Counted from the first letter of the stretch, positions 1-7,083 are shown. The stretch: 8,815 nt of DNA from Gammaproteobacteria bacterium (GCA_009843625.1 VYDD01000070.1:1-8815), one strand, 5' to 3'. Made by a program: numbers and translations. The notes: generated from the sequence alone by a model not told the origin.

Positions 1-220
1 CCGGCTCCCAACTCCACGCCAGTTCGAGTTCGGCCACATTTGCGGTCGTGATCTGGTCGAGCGGCGAGTACTTGGATCCGCCAGCGTCGCGGCCGTAGGC
101 GACCCAGTCTCCGTCGCCGGGCGGCTGGGGCCCGGGGGCGGCTTCGGCGCAGGCGAAGAGGAGGAGAACGACGGGGTACGGGGAAAGGAGGCGCGGAAAT
201 CCCGTCGAGAGATGTCTCAT
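1..220 (-). CDS. PQQ-dependent dehydrogenase (quinoprotein), lipoprotein, N-terminal fragment
   Basis: The frame runs from an ATG at 220 off the left edge, giving 73 codons. Residues 1-24 look like a lipoprotein signal peptide: a hydrophobic stretch (VVLLLF) leads into a lipobox-like LFAC with C24 as the lipidated cysteine. After a Pro/Gly-rich spacer comes DWVAYGRDAGGSKYSPL, then DQITTANVAELELAWSW. This is the characteristic opening of quinoprotein glucose/alcohol dehydrogenases and marks the first blade of their eight-bladed propeller. Known members oxidise sugars or alcohols in the periplasm with pyrroloquinoline quinone and pass electrons to quinone or cytochrome c. The substrate cannot be told from this fragment, and the PQQ and calcium ligands lie outside the window. 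No strong Shine-Dalgarno precedes the ATG. The gene starts 54 bases after the stop of the next gene upstream on the same strand, so cotranscription is possible. Confidence 0.8.
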   Translation of the reverse strand, partial: MRHLSTGFPRLLSPYPVVLLLFACAEAAPGPQPPGDGDWVAYGRDAGGSKYSPLDQITTANVAELELAWSWEP

Positions 221-274
221 GGCGGTGATCGGTGAGGTTGGCGGCTTGTCGCTCCGGCGTACCCGGAGCCCGCC

Positions 275-1543
275 CTAATCTCCGCCCGGCCTCTTGGGAA
301 GGAAAGGCACCGAGTCGCCCTGCGCGACCATCCACTGCTCGAACTTCTGATACCGCTGCCAGTAGCTGTCGGGTGGCGACCTGCGCCAGAAGACGCCCTC
401 GATGGGAAGCAGATACGAGTCCTCGGGATCGTCCGCGAGCGGGCCGAACACCGCGCGGCCGCCGGCGTGCTCCACCGGCTCCGGGGTGCGGAAAAGCCAC
501 TGGGCCACCGCGATCGTCGTGTCCGGGCTGATGACCAGCGTCCCCTCCATCGATGGGTCGTCGTCGTCGCGCGCGCAGAACACCAGCGTCACGCTCCCGT
601 CGTCATCGGGTTCGTCGGACCGGTCGAAGTGGAAGCGGTGTCGGTCGCCGAAGAACTCTCCCGCGAAGTGCGGGGCGAAATCCGCCTCCAGCGGAGGATA
701 GACCCAGGACGTGTACGATTGCTCGGGCGTGGATCTCCGGATCTGGTATGCGTACCCCTCGCGCTCGATGCGACGCCGCCAACTGAAGCGGAGCAGGGAA
801 GAGGAGCCGCGCTGGGCCACGGCCTCGCCCGCGGCCTGCACCGTTCCCACCTCGCCCTCCGGCAGGATGGACTCCACGGACGCCAGATAGGTGGCCACCC
901 CCAGAGTATCCAGGCCCTGGCTGTAGCGCGCCGCGGCGTACTCCCACAGGCGGCGCGCATCGCGATCCTCTCCGCCGGCGCAGCGGTCCCGTTGCGCATC
1001 CACGATCAGCTCGGGAAGCGGAATGGGTTCGCGGGTGAGGCGGATCTCGTAGGCGTCGACGCCTTCCTCGATCTGGACTACCTCGGGATGGTATCCGAGC
1101 TGTCCCGCGTAGAGGGCGCGAATCCGCCCCGTCATTTCGGCGGGGAACCGGAACGAGCCGTCCTCGTTGGCCAGCTGGCCTCCGATTTTGCGGTCCGCCG
1201 CCCACGCCTCGATGGCGGCACCGGCGACGGGATCGCCCTCCTCGTTCAGGACGTAGCCCGTGATCTGGGCCTGCGCCGGGGACGTGGCCGTGACGCCGAA
1301 CATCAGAAGGAAGAATGCGCTCAGCGCGTGAGCGGGTCCGGCCCGGGTACGGTCATTGGCCTGCGGGATGCTGCGATGCGGCTGGCGCCGGACGAGTGGG
1401 AGCTGGTCGATGGCCATCGGCGGTTCGGACGGGATCGAGTCACGTGCTTGCTCTGTCTGTTTAATCAGATGGAGGGGCACAGGTTCCGGTTGCCCACCCC
1501 CGGCCTCCCCGGGCGGCAGCATGCATCCTGCGGCGTCAGTCAT
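275..1543 (-). CDS. Exported carboxypeptidase-regulatory-like domain protein
   Basis: The 422-residue protein has a hydrophobic core near residues 73-86 followed by SPAQAQ, a likely signal peptidase I site after A92. Residues 93-180 (ITGYVLNEEGDPVAGAAIEAW, then a GQLANEDGSFRF turn and a closing EIRLTREPIPLPELIV) form a CarboxypepD_reg-like seven-strand beta-sandwich. The remaining 240 residues match no enzyme I recognise. They include RDRCAGGEDRDARRLWEYA, a feature I recall from secreted Gemmatimonadota proteins of this architecture, and a late beta-rich part (GTLVISPDTTIAV, YLLPIEGVFWRR). No catalytic motif is visible, so a periplasmic or outer-membrane binding role is a guess. The start is uncertain. 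M1 here has GGAGGG six bases upstream, but it leaves about 72 residues before the hydrophobic core. A GTG at 1588 and an ATG at 1417 are in frame, and both lack a good ribosome site. Confidence 0.72.
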   Translation of the reverse strand: MTDAAGCMLPPGEAGGGQPEPVPLHLIKQTEQARDSIPSEPPMAIDQLPLVRRQPHRSIPQANDRTRAGPAHALSAFFLLMFGVTATSPAQAQITGYVLNEEGDPVAGAAIEAWAADRKIGGQLANEDGSFRFPAEMTGRIRALYAGQLGYHPEVVQIEEGVDAYEIRLTREPIPLPELIVDAQRDRCAGGEDRDARRLWEYAAARYSQGLDTLGVATYLASVESILPEGEVGTVQAAGEAVAQRGSSSLLRFSWRRRIEREGYAYQIRRSTPEQSYTSWVYPPLEADFAPHFAGEFFGDRHRFHFDRSDEPDDDGSVTLVFCARDDDDPSMEGTLVISPDTTIAVAQWLFRTPEPVEHAGGRAVFGPLADDPEDSYLLPIEGVFWRRSPPDSYWQRYQKFEQWMVAQGDSVPFLPKRPGGD

Positions 1544-1549
1544 CCCGCG

Positions 1550-1555
1550 CCCTCC
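1550..1555 (-). promoter_or_regulatory. Ribosome binding site deciding the start of the regulatory-like domain gene
   Basis: GGAGGG on the minus strand lies six bases before the ATG at 1543. Neither the GTG at 1588 nor the ATG at 1417 has a comparable site. This favours 1543 despite the unusually long N-terminal region it implies. Confidence 0.5.
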
Positions 1556-1609
1556 GCGCTCTCTATCTCCTTGCCTGCGGTCATGCACGCATCTAGCGTC
1601 GAAGCGCGT

Positions 1610-1623
1610 ACGGTATTGACCGT
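1610..1623. promoter_or_regulatory. Dyad in a divergent intergenic region, possible operator
   Basis: ACGGT-ATTG-ACCGT is a perfect 5-bp inverted repeat with a 4-bp spacer. It lies between the divergent starts at 1543 (-) and 1654 (+). It includes TTGACC, which resembles a -35 box, but no -10 fits at 17 bp before the ribosome site of the plus-strand gene. A regulator-binding role is inference only. Confidence 0.25.
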
Positions 1624-1642
1624 TCCTGCGACCCGTTGGACT

Positions 1643-1647
1643 GGAGG
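1643..1647 (+). promoter_or_regulatory. Ribosome binding site deciding the start of the DUF5715-like lipoprotein
   Basis: GGAGG lies six bases before the ATG at 1654. The same frame is open back to a TTG at 1636, but that codon lies upstream of this site, so the site selects 1654. Confidence 0.75.
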
Positions 1648-1653
1648 AATTCG

Positions 1654-2535
1654 ATGAGAGCCGACGGCACGGCTGCGTTTCGTTCCAGAGCGGCGTGGAT
1701 GGCGCTTCTGGGCCTGATCCTCACCTCGTGCGGCAGAGCGGAACGGGAGAGGGAAGCGGCGGTGGAGGCGGCCGTGGAGGCGACCAGGGCCGCCACGGTG
1801 GCGGAGATCGAGCGAGCCCTGTCGCAGGCGCTTTCCCTCACGGACCGGGAGGCGGACCGGGCCAACGGCATCCTCTCTCCCCTCCCGGTAATGACGACGG
1901 CCCAGGAGAACGCGCTCCGCCGCTTCCTCAACGCGTCGCACGTGGCCCGCGCCCGCGAGCTGGGCGTGCGGGTAGCCGACCGCGCGGCCCTGGACTCCCT
2001 TGTTGCGGCCGGGCGGCTGGTTCAGCTCGAGGACAGCACCGCCCACTGGATCGTTCGCCCCGGCACTTCTCCCACGTACATGGTCCCCGAGGTGCCCGTC
2101 CTGCTCGAGGAGCTTGGCCGGCGCTTCCAGGAACGCCTCGCGGAGATGGGGCTTCCGCCGTACCGCATCGAGGTGACGAGCGCCCTGCGCACGTCCGAGC
2201 GGCAGGCACGGCTGCGGGGCAGGAACCCGAACGCGGCCGCCGGCGTGAGCTCACACGAGTTCGGCACCACCGTCGACCTCTCCTACTCCGCCTTCGCACC
2301 CCCGGCCGAGCGGCCACCGGAGATTCTCGCCGGCGTACCCGCCGAGTTCGCCCCGCACGTCGAGCGGTTCGTGGACCTGGCGCTGGAGTCGGTCTCGGGC
2401 CGCAAGTCCCGCGAACTGGGAGCCATCTTCAGCCGGGTGCTCCTGGAGGCGCAGTCCGAGGGGCTGGTCCTCGTGATCTACGAGCGGCAGCAGACGGTGT
2501 ATCACATCACCGTCGGACGGGCGTTGGCGAATTGA
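1654..2535 (+). CDS. DUF5715-type lipoprotein with M15-like zinc peptidase core
   Basis: The 293-residue protein starts with a lipoprotein signal (WMALLGLILTSC, lipid cysteine C26). A charged, Ala/Glu-rich helix follows at residues 28-50 and is probably a stalk. The C-terminal half carries YRIEVTSALRT (R179), GRNPNAA and SSHEFGTTVDLSY, in which H201 and D208 match the HxxGxxxD zinc ligands of M15/VanY D-Ala-D-Ala peptidases. VYHITV supplies a third His, H284. E277 or a nearby acid could be catalytic. I recognise the overall pattern as DUF5715, whose members resemble peptidoglycan-trimming peptidases. By analogy it would act on peptide stems from the inner leaflet of the outer membrane, but the substrate is not shown by the sequence. 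The gene stands alone: it diverges from the gene on its left and converges on the amidase gene, 76 bases away. Confidence 0.82.
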   Translation: MRADGTAAFRSRAAWMALLGLILTSCGRAEREREAAVEAAVEATRAATVAEIERALSQALSLTDREADRANGILSPLPVMTTAQENALRRFLNASHVARARELGVRVADRAALDSLVAAGRLVQLEDSTAHWIVRPGTSPTYMVPEVPVLLEELGRRFQERLAEMGLPPYRIEVTSALRTSERQARLRGRNPNAAAGVSSHEFGTTVDLSYSAFAPPAERPPEILAGVPAEFAPHVERFVDLALESVSGRKSRELGAIFSRVLLEAQSEGLVLVIYERQQTVYHITVGRALAN

Positions 2536-2611
2536 AGTGTCCTGAATTCGGCCATCCCTTCCATCGTCATCGCCGCCTCTGGCGCGCAATTGCCGGGACG
2601 CCCCCCGCACC

Positions 2612-3655
2612 TCAGAAGATCCCCTTCGGCATGTGCATGCTGACCAGCAAGTGCGGCACGTCCACCGTCTCCGAGATCTTCATGTCGCCGGCGATCGAGC
2701 AGAGCACGTAGGCTTCCTCGCGGGTGAGCCCGTGTTCGGCGACCAGGTAGTCGATCATGTAGCGGGTGGCCTTGCGGGCCGCCTCGTCGATGGTGGTGGC
2801 GAAGCCGGTCACGGCGTAGTAGTCGTCGCTCTCGTACTGGGGCTCGACCATGCCGCGCGTGTTCTCCATGACTTCGACTTCGAAGACGACGCGCACGGGC
2901 GTCTCGATGGCGGAACCGGACACTTCGCCGTCTCCCTGGGCGGCGTGCGCGTCGCCGATGGAGAAGAGCGCACCCTCGACCTGAACCGGGAAGTAGACGG
3001 TGGTCCCGGCGATCATGTGGCGGTTGTCCATGTTGCCGCCGTTGGTGCGGGGCGGGATGGTCACGAGCATCGAGTCGGTATCGGGCGCGACCCCCATGAC
3101 CCCGGCAAACGGCGCCAGCGGGATCGTGATGTCGTCGTTGAAGGCGACTTCCGTAGCGCCGGGCTCCATCGGAAAGCCCCGGATCCATGGCCCGGTGATC
3201 TCGTCGGCCAGGAACCCGAAGCCGGGGAAGATGCCGGCCCATCCCCAACCCTGGACCTCGATCTCGTGCAGGGTGACGGCGAGGATGTCGCCCGGACTCG
3301 CCCCTTCCACGTAGATGGGTCCGGTGAGGGCATGGATCAGGTCGAAGTCGACGTTGGCCAGGTCCTCGGCGGTCGTGGACTCGGTGATCTGGCCATCGGA
3401 GGCCTCCTTGGTGAACACCTCGACGACCGCTCCGGAGGGAACCGTGAGCTGGGGCGGGATCGTGGAACTCCAGCGATTGTGGGAGTTCTCGGGGCCGAGC
3501 GTGTACTCGGGCGCCGGCGTCTCCGCGGCCGGTGGCGCCTCGGCGGATTGTTCCTCCAGAGGAGGCGCGGCCTGGCAGGCAGCCAGGGCGAGGGGGATGC
3601 AGAGGGCAAAGGCTGCGGCGCGCCTGAACGAGCGCGAAGTCGGCGTGACGAACAT
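2612..3655 (-). CDS. Acetamidase/formamidase family lipoprotein
   Basis: The 347-residue protein belongs to the FmdA/AmdA amidase family, which hydrolyses short amides such as formamide and acetamide to ammonia and the carboxylate. Family landmarks appear in order: PGDILAVTL (121-129), GFGFLADEITGPW (145-157), GGNMDNRHMIAG (206-217), GDAHAAQGDGEVSG (234-247) and CSIAGDMKISETVD (319-332). The length is shorter than methylotroph formamidases of about 400 residues and close to shorter acetamidases. Unlike the cytoplasmic family members, it begins with a lipoprotein signal (ALCIPLALAAC, C27) and a Pro/Ala/Glu-rich linker at 28-50, so it should act outside the cytoplasm. The start has GAGGAG eight bases upstream. 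The frame stays open to 3823, but the extra 56 codons would bury the signal peptide and overlap the divergent gene. The real substrate in this subfamily is uncertain. Confidence 0.88.
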   Translation of the reverse strand: MFVTPTSRSFRRAAAFALCIPLALAACQAAPPLEEQSAEAPPAAETPAPEYTLGPENSHNRWSSTIPPQLTVPSGAVVEVFTKEASDGQITESTTAEDLANVDFDLIHALTGPIYVEGASPGDILAVTLHEIEVQGWGWAGIFPGFGFLADEITGPWIRGFPMEPGATEVAFNDDITIPLAPFAGVMGVAPDTDSMLVTIPPRTNGGNMDNRHMIAGTTVYFPVQVEGALFSIGDAHAAQGDGEVSGSAIETPVRVVFEVEVMENTRGMVEPQYESDDYYAVTGFATTIDEAARKATRYMIDYLVAEHGLTREEAYVLCSIAGDMKISETVDVPHLLVSMHMPKGIF

Positions 3656-3663
3656 CGGGATGG

Positions 3664-3669
3664 CTCCTC
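3664..3669 (-). promoter_or_regulatory. Ribosome binding site deciding the amidase start
   Basis: GAGGAG on the minus strand lies eight bases before the ATG at 3655. It supports the start that places the lipoprotein signal at the N-terminus. Confidence 0.65.
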
Positions 3670-3727
3670 GGAAGACGTTTGCGACAGGGTTCCGCAGGCT
3701 CGTGCGATTCGTTCCCGCGGTTGTGAT

Positions 3728-3735
3728 CTTATACT
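3728..3735. promoter_or_regulatory. Overlapping -10-like hexamers in a divergent intergenic region
   Basis: The 149-bp gap between the amidase (-) and the phosphopantetheinyl transferase (+) is GC-rich except around this point. TATAAG reads on the minus strand (3733-3728) and TATACT on the plus strand (3730-3735). Each matches five of six bases of a sigma-70 -10 box. I see no convincing -35 for either, so this is a weak promoter call. Confidence 0.25.
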
Positions 3736-3804
3736 TGATCGACCGTGGATTTCGCGCCATACGCCGCCCGCATGCGCGGCTCCCTACGTCCCCGACGACG
3801 GCAC

Positions 3805-4536
3805 ATGACCACGAGAATCCCACACCTCCAGCCAGGCGTCGTCTACATCTGGGAGGGACGTCTGGATGTCCCCGCCGACGTCGTGGCCGCTGCCCGGCGG
3901 CTCCTCTCCGCGCGGGAACGCAAGCGCGCCGACCGCTTCGTTTACGACCGGCACCGCCGCCGCTACACCGTCGCCCAGGCGCACCTGCGCCGCGTGCTCG
4001 GGCAGCTGACCGGCATCCCTCCGGAGACCGTCCACTTTCACTATGAGGACAAGGGAAAGCCCTTCCTGCCGGGCGGCCCTTCCTTCAACCAGTCGCACTC
4101 CGAGGACCGGCTCATGATCGCCGTGGCCGCCTCCGGCCGGCTGGGCGTGGACATCGAGGAAAGGCGCACTGTGCGCCTCATGCTCGGTATCGCCGACAAG
4201 AACTTCGCCCGCGACGAGGCGGCGCGGCTGCACGCGGCCCCGGCGGAAGAACGGCGGCGGCTCTTCTTCCGCATCTGGACCCGCAAGGAGGCGTTCCTGA
4301 AGGCGCTCGGCTTCGGCCTCACACATCCGCTGAGGTCTTTCTCCGTGGATCCAACTCCCGGCGCCGCGCAGGGACTGCTGGCGGTCGAGGATCTTCCGGA
4401 GGATCCTCGGCGATGGCACATCGGAGGGGTTCCTTGCGCCGCAGGAGCCGAGGCCGCGCTGGCCCTGGACCGGGCAGGCATCCGGGTCGAGCCTCTACCC
4501 TACGACCCGGACGGGCTCGGATCAGCCGGTGATTGA
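3805..4536 (+). CDS. 4'-phosphopantetheinyl transferase, Sfp type
   Basis: The 243-residue enzyme transfers the phosphopantetheine arm of coenzyme A to a serine of acyl, peptidyl or aryl carrier proteins in the cytoplasm. Sfp-family motifs are all present: GKPFL (84-88), FNQSHS (94-99, H98), GVDIE (114-118, magnesium ligands D116 and E118) and WTRKEAFLKALGFGL (158-172, with W158, K161, E162 and K166). The length is typical of the long Sfp/Gsp class rather than the short AcpS class. The start at 3805 is chosen because the family N-terminus (VVYIWEGRL) follows at once. No clear Shine-Dalgarno is visible, and in-frame starts exist at 3745 (GTG) and 3772. No polyketide, peptide or fatty-acid synthase gene is in the window, so the partner carrier protein is unknown. 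Confidence 0.92.
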   Translation: MTTRIPHLQPGVVYIWEGRLDVPADVVAAARRLLSARERKRADRFVYDRHRRRYTVAQAHLRRVLGQLTGIPPETVHFHYEDKGKPFLPGGPSFNQSHSEDRLMIAVAASGRLGVDIEERRTVRLMLGIADKNFARDEAARLHAAPAEERRRLFFRIWTRKEAFLKALGFGLTHPLRSFSVDPTPGAAQGLLAVEDLPEDPRRWHIGGVPCAAGAEAALALDRAGIRVEPLPYDPDGLGSAGD

Positions 4537-4546
4537 GGAAAGCGGG

Positions 4547-4569
4547 GGCCGGCCCGCCTGACGCCGGCC
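4547..4569. terminator. Hairpin between convergent genes, likely bidirectional terminator
   Basis: GGCCGGC (4547-4553) pairs perfectly with GCCGGCC (4563-4569) across a 9-base loop. The hairpin sits in the 52-bp gap between the stops at 4536 (+) and 4589 (-). There is no T-run on either side, so it is not a textbook intrinsic terminator. The position and the stable 7-bp all-GC stem suit a terminator in a high-GC genome. An alternative fold, GCGGG/CCCGC at 4542-4557, competes with it. Confidence 0.45.
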
Positions 4570-4588
4570 GACTCACCCGGGATCTCCG

Positions 4589-7078
4589 CTACCAGTGCAG
4601 GGAGAAGTTGACCATGGCGCCGTGGGCGGGACCCGAGTCCGGCGCCCACGCGCTGCGGCCGCCCTCGATGCTCGCCGACAAGCCCGGGCCGACGGTCAGA
4701 CGGCCGCCCAATTGATAGCCGTACCTGCCCTGGCTCGATGCGTGTAGCGGCATGTTTGCGGCCGGGCTTGCCGTCCGGTATGCGCCGAGGTAGCCGGAGC
4801 CGGGCTGCTCGGACATGGCGAGCCTTGCGTACGGCATGAACACGGCCTCGCCCTCTCCTGCGCCGAATCCATAGCCGACCTCCGCGTTCAAGCCTCGGGC
4901 TCCGTATGTGTTGGCGGTCATGCCCGCCGCACCCTGCGCCCAGAGACGCGCCAGTCCGCTTGCCGTCGATCCCCAGGTCGGTCGCAGGCCGACGGAGAGT
5001 CCGCGTCCGTCGCCGCCCGGATTGAAGCTGATCGATCCGCCGAGGCCCCATTCCTCGTAGCCGTCCTGTTCGTGCGTGAGCAGCGTGCGGCCATGCACCC
5101 GGACTGTCAGTCCCCGGTTGGGGTCAACGAAGGTAAAGCCCCCTCCCGCCTCCATCCCGAGTCCGGACTCAGTGTCTCCGCCGTCGTAGCGCATGCCGGC
5201 GCGCACCTGGGGCCGCAGCATCGCACCGGAGCCCGTCATGAATCCCGTCGAAGCTTCGAGGAGCATCCGTACGCGGCTCGCGTCGGCGGCAAGCTCGCTT
5301 CGTCCCTCGACGGCTTCCGAGTTCATGCGCGCGAGAAAGGCGTCCGAGCGTAGCGCCAATTCAAAGCCGCCGGCGTCTTCGGAACGCACGAGCTCTCCCC
5401 TGAACCCCACACCGCCCATCCGCATGGAGATGTCGCTCTCGGGATCCTCCTCGCCGCCGCCCGCGATATCCAGCCTACCGGCGCCGTAACCGAGCACGCC
5501 CCAGGTCAACAGGCGGTCGCTGATGGCAAGCCGGGCGTAGGGGAAGCCGCTGGTGAGACTGCTGGAAACCTCTCCCGCATCGTCCTGGCCCGCCCGCCCG
5601 AGTTCGAAGTTGCCCGACCCGCGGCTGTGGGTCACCGCAAGGCCGGTCACCACCGGGCCGACCTCGTAGTCGGCGCCGAGGGTGGCGGTCCTGACTTCGC
5701 CGTCGCCGAACCCTCCTCCCTTCTCGTTGTTGAACCGCATGATCTCTCCGCCTCCCCACAGGGAGTAGCCGCCGCCGGGCCGGCCGGACGAGAGCTGGAA
5801 CGCGCTGCCGCCGAACAGCCCGCCAGCGGACATCCGCAGGAACATCGACGGTCCGGCCGTCCCGGCGCCCGCGAGGGTGTTCGGGTCGAGGAGCGCGCTG
5901 AAATCCAGCGTCCGCCCACCCACCTCGACGAAGTCCTCCTGCCGGTAGCGGTGTGAGACGCGGTTGCCGATCATCTCCATCGTCTGGCTGGCCACCGACC
6001 TGCCGAACCGCTGGAGCCAGTCCGCCGCCGCCGCTTCCGCCTCGGCGGTGGAGAAATTCCGGTAGAACCCGGCGCCGACGATAAACTCGATACCCTGGTA
6101 GACGGGGAGATCGCTCTTGAACGAAACGGCGTAGCTTACCTTGGGGGTGCCGGTGTCCTCGTCACCCTGTACCGTCGGATCGTCCCAGAAATACTCGACG
6201 AATCCTCCGCCCCCCTGGGCTACGGCGATGACTTCCCGTACGAACGGCCTTCCCTGGAAGTCCGTGTTGTCCAGCACCGTTCGGCCCTCCCGCCAGGGGT
6301 CGGCGCCGTGGAAGATGACGTATCCCTGGGGAGTGAAGACGAAGAGATAGACGGGGCCGGATCTGAAGTGCCCGCCATCCTCTCTCAGCACCGTCTTCCA
6401 CTCGTTCGCGCGCTCGAACCCGACCTGCCCGACGAGTTCGGTCAGCCAGTCCACCGAGCCGTGCACGAACTGCTTCAGGGTCTCCCGGTCCACGACGTCG
6501 GCGGCGGACAAGGGAGGCAGCGGGACGTTGGGGAGCGGCTCGCCGGCATGCGCGAGATCCTGGAAATACCCGCCCACCACGATCAGATCCACGCCGGCCA
6601 CCATGGAGTGGTACTGCAGTGCGTAGCTGTCCTTGCACGGGGTGTCGGTCGCGTCCAGCGGATCGTCCCAGCACCACTCCACGAACCCACCTCCCGCCGC
6701 TCCCGCGGCCAGAATCTGCTCGACGACTCTTGTGCCCCGGTCGTCGACCACTCCGAGCACGTTCTTGCCGTCGAAGTGGGGGTTTTCGCCGTGGATCAAT
6801 ACCTGTCCGTCCAGGGTCAACAGGATCAGGTACATGTTGCCTGCGTTCCAGTCACTGCCCTCCACGCGAAAATCGTTCACCAGCTGTGAACCCGCGTTAA
6901 TGTCGGTGACCATGCTGAATTCGGAGGTCGCCCAGGTCACGAAGCCTCGGAGCGTCTCGCGGTCCACCACCTGGCCGGCGGTGACTTTCGGCACCTGCGC
7001 GTGGGCCTGGTGCGGACCGGGAAAGGTGGCGGCCAGGACCACCAGCGCGGTCATGAACAGGTGCTGCGGGGTTCGCAT
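4589..7078 (-). CDS. Tandem Cache-domain autotransporter
   Basis: The 829-residue protein has a signal peptide (1-27, cleavage after AHA) and two tandem Cache domains at about 37-175 and 195-342. A helix follows (about 344-377, DWLQRFGRSVASQTMEMIGNRV) of the kind that plugs autotransporter barrels. Residues about 411-829 form a beta-rich, Gly- and aromatic-alternating autotransporter barrel (YSLWGGGEIMRF, TLGADYEVG, FPYARLAISDRLLTWGVLGYG). It ends in NFSLHW, an outer-membrane beta-signal with a terminal aromatic residue. Each Cache copy has VVDRETL, an HG..P turn, GGGFVE.xWDDP, and an SYA strand leading to a Gly-rich (G)(Y/F) end strand. The family picture is ligand-binding Cache domains displayed by type V secretion; the ligand and purpose are not known. 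The start has GGGAGG five bases upstream. The frame stays open to 7135, but that would run across the likely promoter. Confidence 0.85.
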   Translation of the reverse strand: MRTPQHLFMTALVVLAATFPGPHQAHAQVPKVTAGQVVDRETLRGFVTWATSEFSMVTDINAGSQLVNDFRVEGSDWNAGNMYLILLTLDGQVLIHGENPHFDGKNVLGVVDDRGTRVVEQILAAGAAGGGFVEWCWDDPLDATDTPCKDSYALQYHSMVAGVDLIVVGGYFQDLAHAGEPLPNVPLPPLSAADVVDRETLKQFVHGSVDWLTELVGQVGFERANEWKTVLREDGGHFRSGPVYLFVFTPQGYVIFHGADPWREGRTVLDNTDFQGRPFVREVIAVAQGGGGFVEYFWDDPTVQGDEDTGTPKVSYAVSFKSDLPVYQGIEFIVGAGFYRNFSTAEAEAAAADWLQRFGRSVASQTMEMIGNRVSHRYRQEDFVEVGGRTLDFSALLDPNTLAGAGTAGPSMFLRMSAGGLFGGSAFQLSSGRPGGGYSLWGGGEIMRFNNEKGGGFGDGEVRTATLGADYEVGPVVTGLAVTHSRGSGNFELGRAGQDDAGEVSSSLTSGFPYARLAISDRLLTWGVLGYGAGRLDIAGGGEEDPESDISMRMGGVGFRGELVRSEDAGGFELALRSDAFLARMNSEAVEGRSELAADASRVRMLLEASTGFMTGSGAMLRPQVRAGMRYDGGDTESGLGMEAGGGFTFVDPNRGLTVRVHGRTLLTHEQDGYEEWGLGGSISFNPGGDGRGLSVGLRPTWGSTASGLARLWAQGAAGMTANTYGARGLNAEVGYGFGAGEGEAVFMPYARLAMSEQPGSGYLGAYRTASPAANMPLHASSQGRYGYQLGGRLTVGPGLSASIEGGRSAWAPDSGPAHGAMVNFSLHW
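6053..6970 (-). repeat. Internal duplication: two Cache-domain units
   Basis: Unit 1 is encoded at 6970-6554 and unit 2 at 6496-6053, with a repeat length of 158 residues. Identical or near-identical anchors recur in the same order: VVDRETL, YL.....G.V..HG..P, GGGFVE, WDDP and SYA. Between anchors the units differ widely, which indicates an old duplication. Only unit 1 has cysteines (C136 and C148). Confidence 0.8.
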
Positions 7079-7083
7079 GACGG

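Noticed and set aside
552..569. GTCGTCGTC trinucleotide run
   Set aside because: It encodes an Asp run (DDDD) in the regulatory-like domain protein. It is too short to count as a meaningful repeat.
467..1657. Long open frame of 396 codons on the plus strand
   Set aside because: It lies antisense to the regulatory-like domain gene, has Arg/Gly/His-rich low-complexity composition and no recognisable domain. It is a high-GC mirror frame.
2536..2611. Possible terminator between the convergent lipoprotein and amidase genes
   Set aside because: Only 4-bp stems and the short palindrome GCAATTGC are present, with no T-run, so no terminator can be supported.
1695..2711. Open frame of 338 codons in another frame of the DUF5715-like gene
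   Set aside because: Its Gly/Pro/Arg-rich composition and lack of a ribosome site mark it as a shadow of the lipoprotein gene, which has a clear ribosome site and conserved motifs.
2633..3808. Long open frame of 391 codons on the plus strand
   Set aside because: It is antisense to the amidase gene, whose family motifs are unmistakable. The predicted protein is Gly/Asp/Val/His-rich with no family resemblance.
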